Below, in pieces: positions 54,418-63,199 of a stretch of 64,000 nucleotides of DNA. The position numbers were made by a program, and so were the translations under genes. The stretch comes from JAMXLO01 sp963726125 (GTDB lineage Bacteria; Pseudomonadota; Alphaproteobacteria; Acetobacterales; Acetobacteraceae): assembly GCA_963726125.1 (NCBI GenBank), contig CAVSBG010000009.1, positions 1 to 64,000 on the forward strand, in the 5' to 3' direction. The notes beneath the pieces are model-generated. The model was given only the letters and a program-made list of their open reading frames with translations, was not told the origin of the DNA and searched no databases. Within the stretch, counting starts at the first letter, position 1; the number at the start of each line of letters is the position of its first letter.

Positions 54418-56129
54418 TTTTTCTCTTGCGCCGATTCGTCGCCGTGGACTCTCTACATCATGTGCTGCCGCCACGCGCCCTTTCCGCGCTAAGCCGTCCA
54501 GAGCTTGAGGCTCTGTTGGTCGAACTGTTTACCGAGGTCGCCACCCTGAAGCAGACGGTCGCCGAACAACGCGAAGAGATTGCTCGTTTGAAAGGTCTGA
54601 AGGGTCGTCCAAACATTAAACCGAGCGGCATGGACAAGGGTAGCACGCCAGTAACACCCACCAAAAACGAGAAGCGACCCGGCCGGGGTAAGGTCACACC
54701 CCGGGTCAGTGTTGAAGAGACGGTGATCAATGCCGAGATCCCGCGCGGCTGCCGCTTCAAGGGGCATCAATCCTTTCTGGTACAGGACCTGGTGATTTCG
54801 GTGCGCGCGACCCGTTACCAGCGCGAGCGCTGGGTTACGCCCGACGGTCGGACGATCCTGGCTGCATTGCCCGAGGGGATCGACGGTCATTTCGGCCCGG
54901 ACCTGCGTCGCTTCGTGCTGATGCAGTACCACCAGGGGCAGTCGACGATGCCCAGGCTGCTGGCCTTGTTACGCTCGATGGGGATTGCGATTTCGAAGCG
55001 ACAGTTGGTTCGCCTGTTGAACGAGAACCACCAGGGGTTCATCGCCGAAGCGCAGAATGTTCTGCGCGCGGGGCTGGCAACATCGCCCTGGGTCAGCGCA
55101 GACGACACCGGTGCGCGTCATGCCGGCAAGAACGGGTTCTGCACGCAGATCGGCAATGAGTGGTTCACATGGTTCCGCACGCGGTCGTCGAAAAGCCGGC
55201 TGAACTTCCTGGATCTGCTGCGAGCCGGATACACCGACTACGTGCTCAACGATGCGGCTTACGACTACATGCGAAACCAAGGCCTGCCAACGGCTACGAT
55301 CGCCCGTCTGAAGGCCGAACCGGAGACCCGGTTCAGCGACCAGACGGCCTGGCAGGCGCATCTCGACCGGTTGGGCTTCAACGCGTTGAAGGTCACCCCC
55401 GAGCCGGTCAGGGTCGCCACCGAGGGTGCTTTGTGGGGCAGCGTTCAGGCACACGAATTTCTGTGCGACGCCGTCGTGTTGAGTGACGATGCCGGGCAGT
55501 TCAACATCGGCCAACATGCGCTGTGTTGGGTCCACGCGGAACGGCTGGTGCATAAACTGGAAGCGTTCACCGACCAGCATCGCGCCGCCCAGACGCGGGT
55601 TCGTAGTCTCATCTGGGACTTCTACGCGGACCTCAAGGCCTATCAATTGAAACCAGGCAAACGCCGGGCCTCGGCGTTGCGCACACGCTTCGACCGCATC
55701 TTCCTTCGCCGCACTGGCTTCGCCACGCTGGATCGCCTGCTGGCACGACTACATGCCAATAAGGCCGAGCTGCTGATGGTTCTGGACCGGCCCGAAATCC
55801 CGCTCCACACCAACGGTTCGGAAAATGACATTCGCTGTCAGGTCACACGGCGCAAGGTCAGTGCGGGAACACGGAGCGACATCGGGCGGGACTGCCGCGA
55901 CGCTTTCCTCAGTCTCGCGAAGACGTGTGACAAACTGGGCATCGCGATCTGGGATTATCTGGGCAGCAGGTTCAAAGTCGTGGGGCACCTAATCATTGCA
56001 CCGCTCGACCATTACGTCAGAGCACGCCTGCGCCCCGCCTGATGGGCGCAAACCCCAACATTTTGTTGCCTGGCCTCTGGCGTTCGGGAGCACACGGCAT
56101 CCCCGTGCCCGTGGTTTTGCCCCTATTAC
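54418..56129 (+). mobile_element. IS66-family insertion element in the DUF1800 gene
   Basis: The limits were set by rejoining the two halves of the DUF1800 reading frame: left flank GAGACTGGCGCG, right flank GCCATTTGTCGC. The ~1.7-kb insert carries one transposase gene and no tnpA/tnpB accessory genes. I see no clear 8-bp target duplication and no convincing long terminal inverted repeats, so the exact ends may be off by a few bases, or one end may have been altered. Confidence 0.7.
54444..56042 (+). CDS. IS66-family transposase
   Basis: About 532 residues. An N-terminal leucine-rich coiled segment (ELEALLVELFTEVATLKQTV then AEQREEIARLKG) precedes GRPNIKPSGMDKG, the counterpart of the IS66 KPPSSDG motif. 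The DDE domain includes WVSADDTGARHAGKNGFCTQ (first Asp), VVLSDDAGQFNIGQHALCWV (second Asp, then HAER) and IPLHTNGSENDIRCQVTRRK (catalytic Glu region). Length and motifs look complete, so the element may be active. The start is uncertain: GTG 54444 or 54462; the frame is open further upstream into DUF1800. Confidence 0.85.
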   Translation: MDSLHHVLPPRALSALSRPELEALLVELFTEVATLKQTVAEQREEIARLKGLKGRPNIKPSGMDKGSTPVTPTKNEKRPGRGKVTPRVSVEETVINAEIPRGCRFKGHQSFLVQDLVISVRATRYQRERWVTPDGRTILAALPEGIDGHFGPDLRRFVLMQYHQGQSTMPRLLALLRSMGIAISKRQLVRLLNENHQGFIAEAQNVLRAGLATSPWVSADDTGARHAGKNGFCTQIGNEWFTWFRTRSSKSRLNFLDLLRAGYTDYVLNDAAYDYMRNQGLPTATIARLKAEPETRFSDQTAWQAHLDRLGFNALKVTPEPVRVATEGALWGSVQAHEFLCDAVVLSDDAGQFNIGQHALCWVHAERLVHKLEAFTDQHRAAQTRVRSLIWDFYADLKAYQLKPGKRRASALRTRFDRIFLRRTGFATLDRLLARLHANKAELLMVLDRPEIPLHTNGSENDIRCQVTRRKVSAGTRSDIGRDCRDAFLSLAKTCDKLGIAIWDYLGSRFKVVGHLIIAPLDHYVRARLRPA

Positions 56130-56322
56130 GCCATTTGTCGCGGCCAAGCGACAGAAAGGCGGCCATCGTCGATTGGTTGGCGCCCCAGGTGATCGCATCG
56201 ACCAGGGCGAGATCATGCGGCGTCGGAGGCGGCCCTGCATCCGCGTGCGTCACTGCGGTGACGGCGAGAGCGGTCACCATCAGGCCAGTGAGCAAGGCGA
56301 TTATCGCAGATCGCGGAAACAT
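56130..56322 (-). pseudogene. DUF1800 gene, 5' part (signal peptide and start)
   Basis: ATG at 56322 with GGAGG upstream. MFPRSAIIALLTGLMVTALA then VTAVTHADAG is a signal peptide, followed by DLALVDAITWGANQSTMAAF and LSLGRDKW. The frame is then interrupted by the IS. The rest is at 53065-54417. Confidence 0.8.
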
Positions 56323-56862
56323 CGCTTTCCTCCGCGGCACTGATGATAACTGCGCCGGAATTGTGATCTGAGTGTGGTCCTTGCTTAACATTTTGTGTGC
56401 ACCCACCTGACGCGATGAGGCAGTTGATGCGTGGACAAGCCGGAATGCTGGCCACGATGGAGGGCACCTGTCGGTGCGCTGCGCCGTACCCGCTTCTGCC
56501 GTATCCCAGGTCATTCGATGGCGGTCGGCGAGCGGAACCTTGCCGCCCGAGGCCGGAAATCTCAGCCGCTACCGCCGCACTTGGGCGAACGTCCGCATTC
56601 GAGCGACGCCTGGCGACCTGGAACGACGGCCCGTGGGCGCAAAGGCCGTGAGCTCGGTCTGCCCTCGGCCAACAGTCCGTGGCAGCGGACACGACCGTCA
56701 GTTGTCGACCCAGGTCGGAGGCAGTCAGCCCATCAAAAGGTCCCGCAAGCGGACGCCTGAAGCTTCCGCATGCTGTAATGGTCGGCCAACAAGGTCGTGC
56801 CCGCCGGATGGATACGACGTATCGTCGGTGCGCGTTTCGCAATGCAATGAAAGGTGGCGAAC
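56323..56862. other. Intergenic, no gene recognised
   Basis: About 540 bp between the DUF1800 start and the SDR start, divergent, so it should hold both promoters. No convincing coding frame, repeat or operator found. Confidence 0.4.
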
Positions 56863-57630
56863 ATGGGAAGGCTCGACGGCAAGATCGCAGCAGTGACGGG
56901 CGGGGCATCGGGGATCGGCGAGGCAACGGTTAGGCGTTTCGTCGCCGAGGGCGCGAGCGTGGCATTCTGCGATCGGGACGGCGAGCGCGGCCAGCGCGTG
57001 GCGGCCGAGCTCGAGACCGCGGGCGCCAAAGTCGCCTTCACGCAGGCTGACGTTGGTACCGAGGCCGCATGCCTCGCTTTCGTCAACGGGGCCGGGGAGA
57101 AGTTTGGACGCCTCGACATCCTGGTGAACAATGCCGGCATCCGTAAATACGAGAAGGTCGACGAGGCTAGCGCGGCAAGCTGGAACGAGATCCTCAGCGT
57201 CAACCTGATGAGCTACGTGTTCTGTGCCAAGGCGGCGGTTCCGCTGATGCGCCGGTCCCAGGGCGGGGCCATCGTCAATGTTGCGTCGGTGCGGTCTGTC
57301 GTCGCGGGTGGCGGCAATTTGCAATACGACACCACCAAGGCCGCGATCGCCGGCCTGACGCGGGGGCTCGCCGCCGACCACTCGGCCGAGGGCATTCGCG
57401 TAAACGCTGTCGGCCCCGGGCCGATCTTCACGCCGTTCCATGCGCGGCGCATCGCGGCGGCTGGGGAGAGCGTGGAGCAATACAATGCCAAGGCCGCGCA
57501 AGGCACCATGCTGAAGCGCCCGGGTAGGGCCGAGGAGGTCGCCGCGGCGATCTTGTTCCTGGCCTCCGATGATGCTTCCTACATCACCGGCGCCCTGCTG
57601 TTCGTGGACGGCGGTATGACGGCGATGTGA
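56863..57630 (+). CDS. Short-chain dehydrogenase/reductase
   Basis: 255 residues, classical SDR. KIAAVTGGASGIGEATVRRF (TGxxxGIG), LDILVNNAGIRKYEKVDEAS (NNAG), VNVASVRSVVAGGGNLQYDT (Ser and Tyr) with YDTTK, and IRVNAVGPGPIFTPFHARR. It ends ITGALLFVDGGMTAM. Cofactor NAD(P) cannot be fixed, though the Asp in CDRDGERG after strand 2 favours NAD. ATG at 56863 after AAAGGTGGC. Substrate unknown. Followed 77 bp later by the GFA gene. Confidence 0.9.
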   Translation: MGRLDGKIAAVTGGASGIGEATVRRFVAEGASVAFCDRDGERGQRVAAELETAGAKVAFTQADVGTEAACLAFVNGAGEKFGRLDILVNNAGIRKYEKVDEASAASWNEILSVNLMSYVFCAKAAVPLMRRSQGGAIVNVASVRSVVAGGGNLQYDTTKAAIAGLTRGLAADHSAEGIRVNAVGPGPIFTPFHARRIAAAGESVEQYNAKAAQGTMLKRPGRAEEVAAAILFLASDDASYITGALLFVDGGMTAM

Positions 57631-57707
57631 GGGAGATCGGCGCAATTCCTGGTTGAGCGTCTACCGGCCCGCTACCTTGTTGAGAGTCTGGTCAGTAGGA
57701 GCCAGTC

Positions 57708-58112
57708 ATGCCCGACACCCGGACCGCGAGCTGCAACTGTGGCGCCATCAGGATTGAGGCGCGTGGCCAACCCGTGAGGGTCGGCCGGTGCCACTGCATC
57801 ACCTGCCGCAAGGGGGGCGGTGCGCCCTTCACCGCCAGCGCAATCTGGCGCCGCGAAGACGTCACGATTCAGGGTGATACGAGAAGCTGGATGGACACGA
57901 CCGTTTCCCGCCATTTCTGCCCGTCCTGCGGGTCGCATCTGTTCGGAGTTTCGGATGGCACCGGCGAGATCGCGATCGGGTTGGGTGCCTTCGATGTCGT
58001 TCCAACTGGCTTGGCGCCCACCTACGAGCTGTGGGCGACGCGCCGGGAGAAGTGGTTTGAGATACTGACTCGGACCGAGCAGTTTCCCGGTCATCGGACA
58101 GCGGCGGGGTAG
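57708..58112 (+). CDS. GFA/CENP-V-like zinc protein
   Basis: 134 residues. Zinc Cys motifs: ASCNCGAIRIEARG, GRCHCITCRKGGGAPF and RHFCPSCGSHLFGVSD are the ordered CxC, CxxCxxxxG and CxxC sets of the glutathione-dependent formaldehyde-activating family. Biological role in most members unknown. ATG 57708 has GGAGCCAGTC upstream. Confidence 0.85.
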   Translation: MPDTRTASCNCGAIRIEARGQPVRVGRCHCITCRKGGGAPFTASAIWRREDVTIQGDTRSWMDTTVSRHFCPSCGSHLFGVSDGTGEIAIGLGAFDVVPTGLAPTYELWATRREKWFEILTRTEQFPGHRTAAG

Positions 58113-58149
58113 TTGCTATCGTTGCGCTGTCTGGTCACGAAGCCCGGCG

Positions 58150-58215
58150 GCGAATCGGCAGGGCGAGCGCTGCCAGCGCGTGGCTGCCGCGCTCGAAACC
58201 GTCCGCAAAATTGCA
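58150..58215 (+). pseudogene. Short SDR gene fragment
   Basis: GGCGAGCGCTGCCAGCGCGT and the next ~30 bp translate as GERCQRVAAALETVRKIAG and closely match codons of the SDR at 56985-57035 (GERGQRVAAELETAGAKVA). Only this piece remains, downstream of the GFA gene. Confidence 0.5.
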
Positions 58216-58473
58216 GGCATTCTTTAGAGGAGCAATACCGGCATCAGATCATAGAGGACGCCGATACAGTGTGACTTAAGGTCACCTCGTCAGCAGCGCG
58301 CGCAACCAGCCGCAACATTGCGGTGGAAACCGAAAAGGCGCGACTAAATCAGTCAATCTGCCCTGCACCGCACGCAATACCTTCATAAGCAAGACATTCG
58401 GGGACGCGGCCGGTTGCTCTCGGCACCGCAATCTAATCCGCAGAGCCGCCACTCGGTACCAAGGGAGCTCGCG

Positions 58474-58566
58474 ATGATCGGAACGATTGTTGCAAAACCG
58501 GTCCGGTCGGGCGAGGGCACGGTGGTCGCCGACATCGATTTCACGCTGATCGACCGCACCCCGACG
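58474..58566 (+). pseudogene. Carbon-nitrogen hydrolase C-terminal remnant
   Basis: MIGTIVAKPVRSGEGTVVAD then IDFTLIDR resembles the end of nitrilase-superfamily proteins (..AGPVR..EGI..ADIDL.LIDR). No catalytic Glu-Lys-Cys region is present. It lies just before the broken epoxide hydrolase gene. Confidence 0.4.
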
Positions 58567-58650
58567 GCACGCGTGCACAAACGCGCTGCACCTGCCGCGA
58601 AGGGCGTTTTTCGCTCATGGGGAGGCAGATGCAGGATGCGGTCTGAAATC

Positions 58651-59970
58651 ATGAAACCCGACCGGCGGCAGGTGCTGCGCGCGGCCGCGATGGGACTTGC
58701 AACGGGGGGAGTAGCGAAGATGCTAGGTTTATCTCCCGCGTCGGCAGCCGAGGCCGATGCAATACGACCGTTCCGCATCGATGTTCCCGAACAGGACCTG
58801 GTCGATCTGCGCCGCCGCCTTGCCGCCACGCGGTGGCCGGACAAGGAGACCGTTGCCGATGATTCGTAGGGCGTGCCGTTGGCAACGGTGCAGGAATTGG
58901 TACGCCACTGGCAGACCGACTATGACTGGCGGAAGGTCGAGGCGCGGCTGAACGCCCTCCCGCAGTTCATGACCGAGATCGACGGCGTGGACATCCATTT
59001 CATTCACGTCCGCTCGAAACATCCCAACGGCCTGCCGGTCATCATCACACATGGCTGGCCGGGTTCGGTCATCGAGCAATTGAAAATCGTCGCGCCGCTT
59101 ACCGATCCGACAGCGCATGGCGGCAGCGCGACGGACGCTTTCGATGTGGTCATCCCGTCGATGCCGGGCTACGGGTTTTCCGGCAAGCCAACCACGACGG
59201 GATGGGATGGGATCCCGTGCGTATCGCGCGCGCGTGGGGAGTGCTGATGAAACGGATTGGCTACACGCGCTACGTTGCCCAGGGCGGCGATTGGGGCTCA
59301 CCCGTCTCGAATGAAATGGCCAGGCTCGCGCTGCCGGAATTGCTCGGCATTCACGTGAACCTCCCCGGTGTTGTTCCTCCGGAGATCATAAAGGTTACTC
59401 CAGTGCGGCGACCCGCCGCCGACCGGCCTGTCTGCCGACGAAGAACATGCCTTCAGGCAGCTCGCACTGTCGTTTTCCAAGCGACGTGCCTATGCGCTGA
59501 TCATGGGGACGCGCCCGCAAACTCTGTCCGGCCTGGCGGATTCCCCTTCCGGCCTGGCATCCTGGCTGCTCGATCATGGGGACGGGTATGGTCAGCCAGC
59601 GGCGGCGATAACCTCCGCGGTGGCTGGACACACGATCAACGGACATTCCGCCGGTGCTGTTACGCGCGACGACGTGCTCGACAACGTCACGCTCTACTGG
59701 CTGACAAACACAGCGATTTCGTCGGCACGGCTTTATTGGGAAAACAGGAGCAACCTCTACCTGCGGGCCAATGTGTCCATCCCGGCGGCTGTGACAGTCT
59801 TTCCGGGCGAGAGTTTTCAGGCTCCAAGGAGCTGGACAGAGCAGGCGTACCATAAGCTGATCTACTTCCACCAAGCCGACAAGGGCGGTCACTTCGCGGC
59901 GTGGGAACAGCCTGAACTGTTCAGCGCTGAATTGCACGCCGCGTTCGGTCCGCTGCGTCAACCGAGTTAG
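58651..59970 (+). pseudogene. Tat-exported epoxide hydrolase, decayed
   Basis: RRQVLRAAAMGLATGGVAKM is a Tat-type signal, followed by IRPFRIDVPEQDLVDLRRRL and the EHN start. A TAG at 58867-58869 stands in frame between TVADDS and GVPLATVQELVRHWQTDYDW, where relatives usually have Gln. Then ITHGWPGSVIEQL (oxyanion loop) and VIPSMPGYGFSGKP follow; the frame shifts near 59205 to VAQGGDWGSPVSNEMARLAL (nucleophile Asp) and near 59400 to the C-terminal ADKGGHFAAWEQPELFSAEL (catalytic His). One nonsense codon and two shifts: a pseudogene. The family opens epoxides by an Asp-ester mechanism. Confidence 0.75.
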
Positions 59971-60060
59971 GACACCGGCTTTCTGCTCACCACCAACGTG
60001 AGATGACCCCCGACGCCCGGAGGGCCAGGATAGCGATCAGTCGGTCAGCGAGGAGGAACC

Positions 60061-60847
60061 ATGAAGCTCGCAGGCAAGAAGGCACTCATTACCGGAGGCA
60101 ACAGTGGCATTGGCCTGGCCACCGCCCGCCTTTTCATCTCTGAAGGCGCGGAAGTCGCAATTACGGGTCGCGATCAACAGACACTGGATGAGGCGGTTGC
60201 CGATCTGGGACCGAAAGCGCACGGCTATCGCGCTGACGTTACGGTCGCGGCGGACCGCAAGAGGCTTTTCGCTGAACTGGTAAAGACTTTGGCAGACCTG
60301 ACATCGTCTTCGCGAATGCAGGCATTTCTGGCAGGACACCGACTGGCACGACCGACGAAGCCATCTTCGAGAAGATCGTCCACACCAACCTCAACGGTGC
60401 TTTCTTTATCGTCAATCCGCCGCTCCTCTCATGAACGACAACGGCAGCATCATTTTCCACGGATCGGTGCACAATTATCTCGGTCAACCAGGCTTGGCTG
60501 CCTACGCTGCCACGAAAGGCGGCCTCGTCTCGATGGTGCGATCCATCGCCGCGGACTTTGCACCGCGCAAGATCCGCGTGAACGTGGTGGCCCCGGGATC
60601 GACAAAGACTCCGATCTGGAAGCGCGGGGCACGCGCCAACGCCACGGCAGCGGAATCCGCAAAACTTTCGGACTTCTTTTCTTCCACGGTCCCACTTGCC
60701 CATTGGGGCGAGCCGGAAGATCTGGCCAAGGCTGTGCTATTTCTTGCCTCGAACGATTCGTCGTACATCAATGCGGTCGAGCTTATGGTGGATGGCGGAC
60801 TGACGGGCGCTCCCTTCGGGGCCCCATTCTTCGCGGCTGACCGTTGA
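60061..60847 (+). pseudogene. Short-chain dehydrogenase with two frameshifts
   Basis: Frame one: MKLAGKKALITGGNSGIGLA and ARLFISEGAEVAITGRDQQT. Near 60290 the coding moves to the frame giving FGRPDIVFANAGISGRT and HTNLNGAFFIV, which ends at a TGA near 60434; the third frame gives NDNGSIIFHGSVHNYLGQPG, LAAYAATKGG (YxxxK) and VNVVAPGSTKTPIW. Joined it is a normal ~255-residue SDR with TGxxxGIG, ANAG, Ser and Tyr. GAGGAGGAACC precedes the ATG. Confidence 0.75.
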
Positions 60848-60861
60848 GAGGGAGAACCTGC

Positions 60862-61756
60862 ATGTCACATCATTTCGATACCAAACTAGCGAGGGAAGAT
60901 CCGAGCCTCAACCTTTGCGACTTTTATTTATTTGACGGCCTCCCGGGCAAGACGGTGATGGCGATGACCGTGAATCCGGATGTCGGATTATCGGCTCCGG
61001 ATACGCTTCATCCAGAAGGGCTCTACGCGTTCCGGTTCGACCTGAACGGCGATGCGAGGGAAGAGGTTACGTTCAAGTTCCGGTTTGGTGAACCACGACA
61101 TAGCGACGGCAGTGAGCATACTCACATTCAACCATTCGTGTTGCGGAGAGCCACGGGCGACGATGCTCTTCGTGGTGACGCGGGAGAGAGTTCTGGTTGA
61201 GGGTGAAACCGGATCGGTAGCGGCTGGTTCGAATCTTCGTGTTTATGTCGGGATTGCTCCAGAGCTATTTGCGGCAAATGCTGGATTCCGCCCATTCATG
61301 ACTGCTTTCTATAAGGACCAACGCTTCGATGCGAACGCCATTCTGCATCAGCAGAATTCCTTTGCAAAACGGAATGTTACTGTGATCGTGCTGGAAGTGC
61401 CGAGCGAACTGATTGGGGAGGGAAAAATCAACGCATGGACAACGGTCTCCCTCTTTGGCCATGCGCCGGAAGTACAAGTTTCGCGTTGGGGCCTGCCTAT
61501 GATTACGCATCTCTTCCTGAACGACCCAAGCGATCAAGAGGTGAAAGAGCAATTCAATGCGTCGGTTCCGTCTGAAGATCTGGACCGCTTCGCGAAGTCG
61601 ATCGCGGATGTTGCGGAGAAGATGACGACGTATGCCGGTTCGGCGGCGGACCCGGGTGAATACGGGAAGTTGATCGCTGCACGGCTTTGTCCCAACACAT
61701 TGCCTTACGAGCTTGGAACGTCCGCCGCATTTGAGGTGGCCAGCTTCACGGAGTAG
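60862..61756 (+). pseudogene. DUF4331-family protein with a frameshift
   Basis: Starts MSHHFDTKLAREDPSLNLCD then FYLFDGLPGKTVMAMTVNPD, typical of DUF4331 (MSHHxDxxxARxDPxLDxTDLYVF). Near 61180 the frame shifts; the rest (LRVYVGIAPELFAANAGFRP, VLEVPSELIGEGKINAWTTV, WGLPMITHLFLNDP) runs to 61756. One base apart from an intact ~300-residue gene. The function of the family is not established. Begins 15 bp after the broken SDR, same strand. Confidence 0.7.
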
Positions 61757-61766
61757 AATGTAAATT

Positions 61767-61784
61767 GCGCTTCGCGCGAAGCGC
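61767..61784. terminator. Perfect 18-nt palindrome, bidirectional terminator candidate
   Basis: GCGCTTCGCGCGAAGCGC lies 11 bp after the DUF4331 stop and between convergent genes. It is flanked by TAAATT and TTTGAACC, so U-tracts are weak. Confidence 0.45.
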
Positions 61785-61950
61785 TTTGAACCTTTACTCC
61801 GTGCCCTCGTCGTCCTCCCTGCTTCCTCCGTGCTGAAAACCTTGCGGAAGTCCCACCTCCACGCTCGCCGCGACGCAAGACCAGGGGGTGAATCGGTTCC
61901 GATCGCACGCCGATACAATTCAAGCGATTGTCCTGCCGCGATAGCCGACA

Positions 61951-62367
61951 CTACTTCTTCTTGGCCGCTCGTTGAGCTACCACGGCCGAGTTCGCCGCCA
62001 CCGCGACGCGAATGAGTTGCTTGAACGCAGCTTCGTTGATCTTCTCCCCTTCACCGATGTCGATTGCGCGCCGGGTGTTCCCTTCCAGGCTCGAATTGAA
62101 CAGCTTCTTCGGGTCTTCGATGGAGGCTCCGCGCGCAAAGGTGAGCTTTACGACCTGCTTGTACGATTCCCCCGTGCAAACAATGCCGTCATGCGACCAA
62201 ACGGGAACTCCCCTCCATTTCCACTCCTCCTGGATGTCGGGATCGGCATCATGGATGAGCTGACGCACACGAGCGAGGATCTCTCCTCTCCAATCCCCCA
62301 ACACTTGAATGCGCTCGGTGATGTTCGCTGAAGCAGCCTTGGCATTCGGTCGACTTGTCGACTTCAT
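61951..62367 (-). CDS. DUF1801-family protein
   Basis: 138 residues. ILARVRQLIHDADPDIQEEW then KWRGVPVWSHDGIVCTGESY, KLTFARGASIEDPKKLFNSS and NTRRAIDIGEGEKINEAAF are the core of DUF1801 (YdhG-like). Function unknown, though it commonly travels with ArsR and SRPBCC genes, as here. Starts 15 bp after the SRPBCC stop; third gene of the operon. Confidence 0.85.
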   Translation of the reverse strand: MKSTSRPNAKAASANITERIQVLGDWRGEILARVRQLIHDADPDIQEEWKWRGVPVWSHDGIVCTGESYKQVVKLTFARGASIEDPKKLFNSSLEGNTRRAIDIGEGEKINEAAFKQLIRVAVAANSAVVAQRAAKKK

Positions 62368-62382
62368 ATCGTCTCCGATCAG

Positions 62383-62796
62383 TCATTGCAGCCCGGCGAC
62401 AACTCGTTCCAGACCACCGATGAACTTCTGCCAACCGTAGTTCGCGCCCTGATAGTTGGCCTCTTGATCGGGACGGAAACCAGACTGCTCCATGCGCACC
62501 AGCGTTCCGTCGCTCGTCGCGACCAACGTCCAAACGACAACACTCTCCAGCCCCATCGAGTTCCAGCTATAGGAGAGTGTCTTGTCGGGTTCCACGACCA
62601 GGACCTCCGAATCGATCACGCCGTCCCAATTAGGCATCGGTGTGGAGCGGAACTTGAATTTATGGCCCACTTTCGGCTGGAAGTCGCTGTCCATCAGCCA
62701 CTCCTTGATCAGCGCGCCTTGGGTGAGGGCACGCCAGACCTTTCCCACTGGATGAGGCAGTTCTTTTTCAATCACAAGTGAGCGCGTAGCAGTCAT
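62383..62796 (-). CDS. SRPBCC/AHSA1-family ligand-binding protein
   Basis: 137 residues. RSLVIEKELPHPVGKVWRAL, TQGALIKEWLMDSDFQPKVG, YSWNSMGLESVVVWTLV and FRPDQEANYQGANYGWQKFI are typical of AHSA1-type START-fold proteins. It probably binds a small hydrophobic ligand. The ATG overlaps the ArsR stop by four bases (ATGA), so translation is coupled. Confidence 0.9.
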   Translation of the reverse strand: MTATRSLVIEKELPHPVGKVWRALTQGALIKEWLMDSDFQPKVGHKFKFRSTPMPNWDGVIDSEVLVVEPDKTLSYSWNSMGLESVVVWTLVATSDGTLVRMEQSGFRPDQEANYQGANYGWQKFIGGLERVVAGLQ

Positions 62797-63116
62797 TGGT
62801 CCATCCTTTTCAGTAAATCTTCCAGGCGGTCAAACCGATCCCGCCAAAAAGCCCCGTAAAGACCCAACCAGTCGATCAGGGGAACCAGCCCATCCGGCTC
62901 GACACTGTAGTGCGTCTCGCGCCCTTGGCGTCGATCGCGTACCAGTCCGACAAGCTTGAGTGCTCCCAAATGCTTCGACACCGCCGGCTGCGAGACACCG
63001 GCGAACTCGGTCAATGCATGGACGGTTTGCTCGCCTTCGCGGCTCAGCTTCTCAAAGATCGCCCGTCGCGTCGGATCGCCGAGGGCTTTGAAGACCGAGT
63101 CGGTATTGGCTCGCAT
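62793..63116 (-). CDS. ArsR-family transcriptional regulator
   Basis: 107 residues. SVFKALGDPTRRAIFEKLSR, TVHALTEFAGVSQPAVSKHL (recognition helix) and RRQGRETHYSVEPDGLVPLI. It lacks the ELCVCDL metal-binding Cys of ArsR, as is usual for the ArsR/SRPBCC pairs. Likely autoregulates the three-gene operon. ATG 63116 chosen; the in-frame ATG 63134 is also possible. Confidence 0.88.
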   Translation of the reverse strand: MRANTDSVFKALGDPTRRAIFEKLSREGEQTVHALTEFAGVSQPAVSKHLGALKLVGLVRDRRQGRETHYSVEPDGLVPLIDWLGLYGAFWRDRFDRLEDLLKRMDQ

Positions 63117-63199
63117 GCCCAAAGCATAACCCACGAGTTATGGAATTGTCAATGTCAGACCACCGCCTTCACTGCTGCCGCAATGCTCAGGCACTGCCG

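Noticed and set aside
61220..61240. GGTTCGAATC resembling a tRNA T-loop
   Set aside because: It is in the middle of the DUF4331 coding region and no acceptor or anticodon stem can be formed around it.
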